The notes under the pieces are model-generated. The model searched no databases, had not been told where the DNA came from, and was given only the letters and a program-made list of their open reading frames with translations. Of a stretch of 64,000 nt of DNA, positions 14,617 to 24,023 are shown piece by piece (the first letter of the stretch is position 1; every line of letters starts with the position of its first letter). This DNA comes from Echinometra lucunter (lineage: Eukaryota; Echinodermata; Echinoidea; Camarodonta; Echinometridae). The stretch covers positions 20,764,209 through 20,828,208 of the forward strand of contig CM057171.1 in NCBI GenBank assembly GCA_029962745.1. The letters run 5' to 3'. A program made the position numbers and the translations under genes.

Positions 14617-17600
14617 CTGCATCTTTCTCTCTGGTTGAGTCTAACTGTGTATGTGTATGTGTATGTGTACATGTTTCTCTTGTGTCCATCCTGTACTGCT
14701 TCTTCCTAGTTAGGTTTTTTCATTCCTCCCATATTTCACCTGCAAATCTACCAAATTGCCCAAAATTAAAGAAGTCATGCAAACCTTCAAAATCAAATGC
14801 TGGTCCATTACTGTGTGGGTGACCTGCTACCTGTGTGACATCAGGGGAATTGATAGCATTCATATAAACTCCTTGAATTAAGTCTACCTCCAGAGCTGGA
14901 TCCACTCCAATACTGTGAACTGAAAAAAAATGAAATAAAGAAAATTAAAAAAAAAAAAAAAAATCATTAACATCAAAACTTACATGTAGAAGCAATCAGG
15001 GCAATATCAACTTATGAAATTTTGTAACACGCATATCTTCAAATTAGATTCAGTCAAGAAAATTTGTGTTGAAAACAACCCAATATGATATGCAGGGGGT
15101 AGGGATATCATACATCATATGGAATTCCCTCTACCTATATGTAATTTTCTATAAAAACAATATATAGACAAGAAACTAGAAATCAATAGAACTTAGTCTA
15201 GAACATGCAGCCCCCACACTATGCAATCAATAACTAGGTGAAGACAAAGAATGAAAGTGATATAATCATATCATGTATAACAGTTAGGTGAATTGTGTAT
15301 ATGTTACGCAAACAACTGGCCCTACTTTTATGAAGAAAAATACAGAAACTTTTCCTTCGCAGAAATAAAGCTTACAAAAATTACAAATAGTATTTTACTA
15401 GTCTGCAGACACAGACAGTATTCAACACTTAAACACAATAATGCTAAAATGTCTTTAGTAGAGGCTAGTTTTGTACCAAATAGGTCAGAAGCAGTTATAC
15501 AGCAGAACTCCAAAGGACTTTAATAGTTATACATTGTAGTTTCTTAGTTCACACACTCTACTGTAATAGCCTGTTCAGACACAAAATGCTTATCCTGAAA
15601 CTTGATAAACAAACATCGTATAAAGAATCCTCATACAGAGAACAGAGTGTTCAGACAAGCATCCCGAACTGTTTAAAGAAAATGTTGTATAGATGCGTAG
15701 TTTTCTACAGTGCATGTAGTCATGGCAAGGTTATGTCTCCTTTCGACCACGCTCACGTTAAGCTCTGCCCAGTTACATGATGTACACAGTTCTACATTGT
15801 ATGGTCACCATACACACACTGTGACACAGACCATGATTCTTTATCAGTTCAAAATGATGCTCTGACCCTAGTTTCATTATATAACGTTTCTTTATACGTT
15901 GGTTTGTTAGTGAGCGTAAACACACAGAAATTCATCATATAGTTAAACCCTTTCGGTATAGCTATACTGTTTTAGTATACCATAGCTATACGACAGATTT
16001 TTTGTGTCTGAACACAGGGTTAGTTTTGATTGACTAGGGTTTATGCCTCTTTCACAGTGACCTATGCAGTTCATGCCTTGCTACATATAGGGCCTACTAG
16101 TATTCTCTCCAAGAAGTGATACAAGACATGTATCAAGGCACATTCACATTGTGTGTACAGTGTACAACTAGCACTACTTTAAGAAGAAAAGGTGAAATAC
16201 AGAACTTTTACTTGAAGTTTAAGAGGAAAGCATAACCTGATAACTCCTCTTTTGTTCGCCCACAGATAAGTCTTGCCTTGCACCTGCACCTGTCCAATTA
16301 GTTCATTCTCTATCTAATCTATAAGATTGTATTGCAGTGTTTTCCTGTAATGTATCCTCATCTCACCTACCATCCGGTCTAATTAAATGAAACACATCTC
16401 CTGCCATACTCCCACACATACACTGACTGGTCTAATAAGCGTGAGTGAAGACAGCCCATTTGGAAAATGAAAAGATTGTAAGACCAAGTAAGACTGGTTT
16501 CTAGTGTTTTTCTTGTTATTTTCCAGAAATGAGGAGGAGGTGATTATGTTGAAATTGTTTGATATTTGCACAGGTCTGCATTTACAAATAATAAAGAGTG
16601 AATTTTCCTTCCACTATTCATAAAGTGCATGTATGTATTATTAGATGTCCATGCTTTACATTTTTTCTTTAATATTCTGGTTTTTCTGAAATAGATATAT
16701 CTAAAGAAATTACCGGCAGTTTTTCTTACAAGGAAAAGATGGACTGAAATGGGAAGGAATTAGGAGGGGACATGAAACAGAATTAGAATTTTAGAAATCA
16801 AAACTACTTCTTGAAGCCTAAATTTCTATAAAATGCACTAACAAATCAAACCTTCCGTTTCATTATGTATAAAGACAACATACAGGGGCCATGGAAGTGG
16901 GGGTGGGGGGCTGGGGCTGGCCCCCCACAATAATTTCAGATACAAATGGGAAAAAAAAGAAACAAAGAAAAAAGAAAAAGAAAAAAAAATAAATTGCAAA
17001 ACTTGATATTCAAATTGCTTATAGGCTCGCAAAACTAAAAAATCCAAGGGCTTCAGGGGGCTACGTCCCCTAGACCCCACCTGTTTGTGTGTCAGCTCCC
17101 CCCCCCCTCCAAAAAACATTCTGCAGCCCCTGATATACATATCTTTGGGTGCTTCTCAATTAAAGGAAATGCATCTCTCCTCCTCCCACATACTGACTGG
17201 TCAAACGATCAAGAAAAAAACACACTAAATGTCACCTGGAAAATGAAATGATCGTCCTAAATCTGTACCATGGATGGAGGCCTGTGTGATCCAGAGACAT
17301 ATAATTTCTGTGAAATAGCTGATCTTTATACCCTCAAAAAAAGTAACCACACCCACAATTACATATAACAATCAGAATGAAATAAAGGCAGCAAAACCTT
17401 TCTCTCAAAAAGGGCATAAGTTGAGAGTGGTTTTCAAATATCTCAATGACCTAGCTAGCAGATGCTAAAGTTTACCAATCACCAAAAAACATTTGGCTCT
17501 ATATATGTATGTTAGGGGTTCCATGTCCCTATATTATATTCTTAAAGAAATTATTACAAAAAAAAAGATAAAAAAATAAAGACAGACAACCGATCAAATG

Positions 17601-20600
17601 AAAAAATTCCATTACCCTAAATGGCTAGTATTCTGTTTGGCAAACAGTAGATGTATATGTATGTGTATTCCATACCTGCCAACCCTGACACTCAAGATAT
17701 AGGTACAAATTATTAAGAAATTTTCAAAAATAGGAACATTTCTAATTTTCCAATTTAATACTACAAACAACTTTGTACAAAAATAGGAACACACAGGTTA
17801 AAATGGCAATTTTCTTTTCCAAATGATAGGAATATTCCTATTTAATAGGAACAGTTGGCAGGTAAGATATTCTTTTTTTTCTGTGGGGGGGGGGTGTAAT
17901 GGGTTGAAGATATTGACCTTACAAGGTTCAAGCTCTGAGATAACATCATACATCTTGTCAAGAAAAGCTTGGTATGTGAAGGAGTGTTTGGGGATTACCC
18001 TGTCTTATCTTACAATCATCTCGGTAGGAGTTCACCACAAAAACCACAAAACCCATGGCTAGACTTCAACCATCATCTTCAAAGAAATGAGGAACAAATT
18101 AGATCTAATTTTATGTTCTTTAGGGAAAAAAATAATAAATTCATCCCTTTTTAGATTACACTTTATATCTGCAGTCAACTTTGCTTCATTTTTTTCTTCC
18201 CTTTCATTAAAACTCTACTAAAACTTAATATAACCTGTTTTCTTCTGTTCTTTACAAACTACATGTAACCTTCTAAAGGCAGCAAAGGCCCTCAACATTC
18301 TCTTTTTATTCCATCTGAAAATTCTTCAGCTCATAGTGTAGGTCTCAATAATATAATTTTATTGTGGAAATTATGCATTTTCTCTCTTGTTTTTTTCTTT
18401 AAACCAAAATTTCTTACATGTACTTGTTGCTGAACTCTAAGAGCAATGAAGAAATAAATCACAAACTACTGCTGTTTATTGTTGTTGGTGATAGTTGTTC
18501 AATAACATGTAGAGATCAAGCCAATGTAAATTGATCATAAATAATTTCAGGCTTTGAATTGAGATGAAAAAAGCTCATTAAGATGAGCTTCCCTAATCTC
18601 ATCTTCGCTGTACTGAATTTGTAGGATTAACCCACCGCAGTACAGACTTTTCTGAAGAGCTTAATTAGATTTTCCTCCTAAAATTGGCAACAATCATTTT
18701 CATTTCCACTCCTACGTAATTTTAGAAAAAAATGTCTATGAGAAGAACCAATGTGAAATGTGAATGACAAGTGCAAAATTTAACAGAAAAACTGCCAATT
18801 TGTACACAAAAAGTGACTACATAATTTACACTGTGTTGCTAATTTAGAAAGTTTAATGATTAGCTACAATAAAACTTCTGTCATTCCAGAACAGCACAGC
18901 AAACTGCATCAAAAACGGGCTCAAATTTGTCAGTGAATTTTTCTCTTTTTGCTCATATACAGTACTTGTACATGTATAATGTGGAGCCCTAATTCCTAGC
19001 ATTCTGGACAAAAACAAAATATACTACAAAAGTGTAAAAGGAGACACTGTACTGTACTACTATGAGTTGAATAAACAGCTTACTCTCAGAAGTATACTGA
19101 AGAGGGGAGAAAAGAAATCCCAAACTCTTGGTAACACACAAAAAGAATAACATACTCACAATCATTTCGATATTTAGGGTCTTCTTATTTCATTTGCAAG
19201 TTCTATAAAAAATTGCTGTAGTATGAAATCTTAAGATGAAGATTATGTACATCAAAACTCAAATCTGTGATAAATAAAGACTTGATATCAGTCACATTTG
19301 TTTTCAGATTTCATACACATTTATCTTTATCTAAAACCATCGAGAAAGCTCCTATACGACAAAGAAAATGAAACAATAAACTAAATCTAACTCTTGAAAA
19401 CAATATTATGCGAAATGAGCTTACTGCAAAGAAAAAAATATTCTTTGGCTACAAAAATCGTCTTCACAAAAGTTTTGATGTGGTATGAAATTTACTGCAG
19501 TATAGGTTTAAAGGCATTGGCTAACATTGTCATGATTTTAAAAAAATCTCATTTTATTACTTAAAAATGGGATAAACATTAGGGTTATAGTGTAAAAATA
19601 CCAGTGTGAAAGTTTCAGAGCATAATATCCACGGGAAGTATTTTTAAATATTAGAAATGTGAGCCAATGTTTGAAAAATATACGAGGGTCGGTTGCATAG
19701 ACCCAACGTAAGGAGTGCGCATGCGCACATGACTCAACGGACCGCACTGTGTGTATTGACGTATCACGCGGCGGAAGGCAAATAACGGTATTTTTGAATT
19801 CGTCCAAACGGTCCTCTTAGTTCAGTGTCTCTCGAGACAAAAGCTAATGAAATCGCGGTTTGCGTCTAATTTACAGCTTTTCCTTCCAAATTATGGTTGG
19901 TTTCAGGGTTTTGAGTATAAATACAAGTACTCATACACATGTTTCATCTTAATTTGAGAATTTTTTAAATCAGCTGCTCACAAAGTTAGCCAATGCCTTT
20001 AACCAAAGTAAGAAAATAGAAAGTTATGAATCATCCAATGGTTTCCATCATCTCTCTGTTTACAGTCAACTTCCAGCTAAAACTAAGAAAATGAGAGTGA
20101 AACAGGGTGAAACAGATTAAAATCTTCCCCTAGACAGGCTGGTATAAGCCACTCATAAATCATAGACTCTAATAACCTCTCATTTTGACTGACATTTCCA
20201 AGATATTGATCTCCTGAACCTGAGATCATGTTTCATCTCAAGAGGCCCTATTCAGACTAAAATGTAGCCGTGCATGTATGTGAATCAATCTCACACTTTA
20301 TTTTTGTATGATCCATGGGAATAATTTTGTCTAAAAATCATGTTTCCATCATGGTTTAGTATAAGTCTTCATGTATTTCAATCTTGTATAATGATGTAGC
20401 AAACAAGTACAAAGTGAATCATAGATACAGAATAAATATGATGTAGACAAAGTCACCCTGAATTGATACAACCCAAACTAAAATCAATTGGTGGGAACAG
20501 GTCTTTCAATTCCATGATAAATCCCCTGGAGCATTCTTCTTTCAAGTGATTAGAAATGTGAAGAATGTGAAGTCCACAGCTACTGTTCTTGCTTTCAAAC

Positions 20601-23533
20601 ACAAACCTTCTTCAATTCATGGTCCATGTTCAGCTCCAATCAAAGAATTACTACATACATTTTTTCTGAAGCAGCAATTTCTTTTGATAATTTCCTATTT
20701 CTTTGTTTCTTAACCCATTGAGCACTACCGGTAGTTGATTTAAATAACACACTTTTTCCATAGACCCCAGCCTGAGTTATCTTTGGAGTTTAATGGGTTG
20801 AAATTCATTACATGGATGAACATGTTTTTATGTACAAATTTATAATAAAAACTCAAATTGAAGTTTTCTCTGAGGAAATCACACTAGCTGCCTATTCCTT
20901 GATTTATAGTCTCTTATTATTCTGTTGGGTTTTACAACTGAAAGAGTTTAGGTAATGTGGCTTCTGCTACATGTAGACGACCTTAGCAGAAAAGATCTGC
21001 CTGACGCCCTCCCTGAAGTTTTTCCTTCTCTCAAACCACAGTGAATAATTGCCTGCCCATCTCTAGTACACCTTGCTGAAAGTAATCCCGGTTCGGGTGT
21101 GAATTCTGCACGCAATAATTATACCGCTAATGTGACCAAGCAAAGGTGAGTCAACTCAACTGTGATGCATTGCACGTAAGAACTCCCAAACTTTGTGCTG
21201 TATTTTAAACATAAATTTATTGATGAAACAACACATCTCTTAGTATTTCAAAGAAAACCTTATGATCATTATCCAATCATCTCCTTGACAATGCCCTAGC
21301 ACCTTAACCTGAAATGATCTTCTCAATTAAAACCTTAATGGTGATTGAATATCACAAGTGCTAGCCAAAGTGTAGGCTCATTTACAGACTCTGTTTCCAT
21401 CCTTCAACTTCTTTCACATCAAGACACATGTATACATGTCTAAATAAATTTCAACCTGAGCTTGTCCACTACATAGGCTTAGTAATATACTCTACTTCAT
21501 TGAACACTATGGAAATTACTGTATGTGACATACTGAAAGCAAATCGTGCTCAACGGGTTTAAAAAAAAGAGGTACGAAAGACATGTTTCACAGTGTGCAC
21601 GACGTTATGGATAACATTTAGGGATATTTTTCCCTGGATATACATTGTACACCTTGGCTGCGTTTCATGAAACTGTCATAAGTCTAAGTTCATGGACATC
21701 CCATTGAAACGTGTGCTAACTCTACAACACCCGTTTCTATGGGATGACCGAGAAGTTGCAGTTATGACGGTTTCACGAAACAGCCCCCTGTAGTGTACAC
21801 ACTGTCATTATCTAGAATTCTAGACCCTCTATCACATTAGTATACCAAAATATAATGACACACAAAAAACATTATCAGAATACTGTTAGCATATATTTTT
21901 CTTGTTTGTATTGTCAGCGTTCCGGAAGCATCATTTTGTTACACTCTATTTCACTACCACAAAACCGTGTGGTATGAAATGGCAATTAAAGAATGCAAAA
22001 TGCACATTGTTTGCATTCCAGATGACTCTTTTGACTCTTTCCGTACCACTCCATTTCACTGGGTTACCTTATTCTCACTGACAAATTACCCTTGTGAAAA
22101 AAGTACCACGATACCCATGGTACAAAGTATAAATGCAGTCATTTCATACTGTCAACCCTGAGAGCCAAGAAGTAGGAACAAATGAATAAGAAATTTTCAA
22201 AAATAGGAACATTCCTAAATTTCAAATGCAATATTACAGACCAAATTTGTACAGAAATAGGAACTCATGTGTTAAAATGGCGATTTCCTTCCCCCCAAAT
22301 AAGAATATTCCTAACAGTTGGCAAGTATGTAATTTGATGTACATATGTTCAAATTACCATGGTGTACTAAGAGTATTAATTACCTTTTTTTACAAGTGTT
22401 GGAATAAACCTAGACTTTTAATTGGTCTGGAGAGCAGACTAATAAGAATGTACTAATTGCGGTAGAGGTAGATTGCCCAAGTTCAATTTCATGGAAGAAT
22501 GGCGTGAGTAATCAATTGAGAGGCCCCTCATCTAAGGCTCTTACTACTAGAGACAAGAATGCCTTACAACTACATACAATGCACACAAAATCACAAATAC
22601 ATATATTGCAGGTCCACATCTATTTTAAGAAAAAATGTTTGTAAACAATACTGTGACATTACAAGGAAGAAGGTGGGAGGACAAAATAAAGTATATCTTT
22701 ACATTATTACACAGAGTTTGAGAGTCAAGTGTACAAACATTTATTCATCTGTCTGCAAGTGTATTTGCCTGAAAGTGATATAATACTGTGACATCATTCA
22801 ATGTCTGGGAGTCATGAATTAGAAGAGTCTTTTGTCTGTTTTGTACAAGGCATCTTATCTTTATGTTATCGTGCAAAAGAACACGTCCGGAATGCAAGAT
22901 GGAAAATTGTTGAAAATCAAATTTTTCAAACAATGACGATAGTTTCACGGGTACATGTAGCATGTAGACCTTGAAAATTGATACACAATCTTCTTGTGGC
23001 ATGATCTTTGCTAAAATTCTATTTCAATATGTCAAAATAGACATTTCAATTTCTGCATTTTTGTATTTTGCATTCCGGATGCGTTCTTTAGCACAACAAC
23101 ATAAAGATAAAATGCCTAAGTAAATTATTAGGTGAAGACTTTCTTGCATACCCCAAGACAAAAAAAGTTGTTCCAACATCATTATGTATTATCATGAGCA
23201 TGCACTTGATGGCATACAATGCTGTCAAGTGATCGATGAACCTGCTAAACCAAACAAGCAATGTATACTTGGTAAACTCAGAGAGAATACAAGCAGAATA
23301 TATGTATCAGATTCCACTGGATGAAATGTATGCATGTAATGACCTCAAAGATGTGATCAATTTAATCCTACATAGCAAACACAATGGGTGGGCTGGGCTA
23401 TTTGATCTTTCGTCTGAAAGAACACAAGATTGTTGGGATACAGAGAGAGAGAGAGAGAGAGTCAGGGAGAAAGGGCGGCGTATATACAGTGTACATAGTG
23501 ATCTACATCTAATAGTGAGGACAGTGACAGTAA

Positions 23534-23574
<41 letters not shown>

Positions 23575-23745
23575 GGAGAAAGGACAGCGTATATACAGTG
23601 TACATAGTGATCTACATCTAATAGTGAGGACAGTGACAGTAAAAGAGAAAGAGAAAGAGAGAGAGAGAGAGAGTCAGGGAGAAAGGGCAGCATATATACA
23701 GTGTACATAGTGATCTACATCTAATAGTGAGGACAGTGACAGTAA

Positions 23746-23778
<33 letters not shown>

Positions 23779-23990
23779 AAAAAAAGAAGAGAGTGGTGGT
23801 GAAGAAGAAATGGAGGAATAGTGAGAGGGGATCAATGGGAAGGGGTAGAAGGGGAAGGAGAGAGAGAGAGAGAGAGAAGAAGTGATATACATGTAGAGAT
23901 AGATTGCCTTGTCGATTTGATTTAAAAAAAAAAAGATGGCCAGAAGCCCAGAACACAGTCTGCAGAGAGACTGGGGGTAGGGAGGGTAAA

Positions 23991-24023
<33 letters not shown>

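Noticed and set aside
14254..14709. 151-codon open frame rich in Ser/Leu
   Set aside because: Translation of CT microsatellites within NELL intron 2.
23236..23607. 123-codon frame ending in Arg/Glu repeats
   Set aside because: Driven by (GA)n and a minisatellite. The N-terminal part has no recognisable domain.
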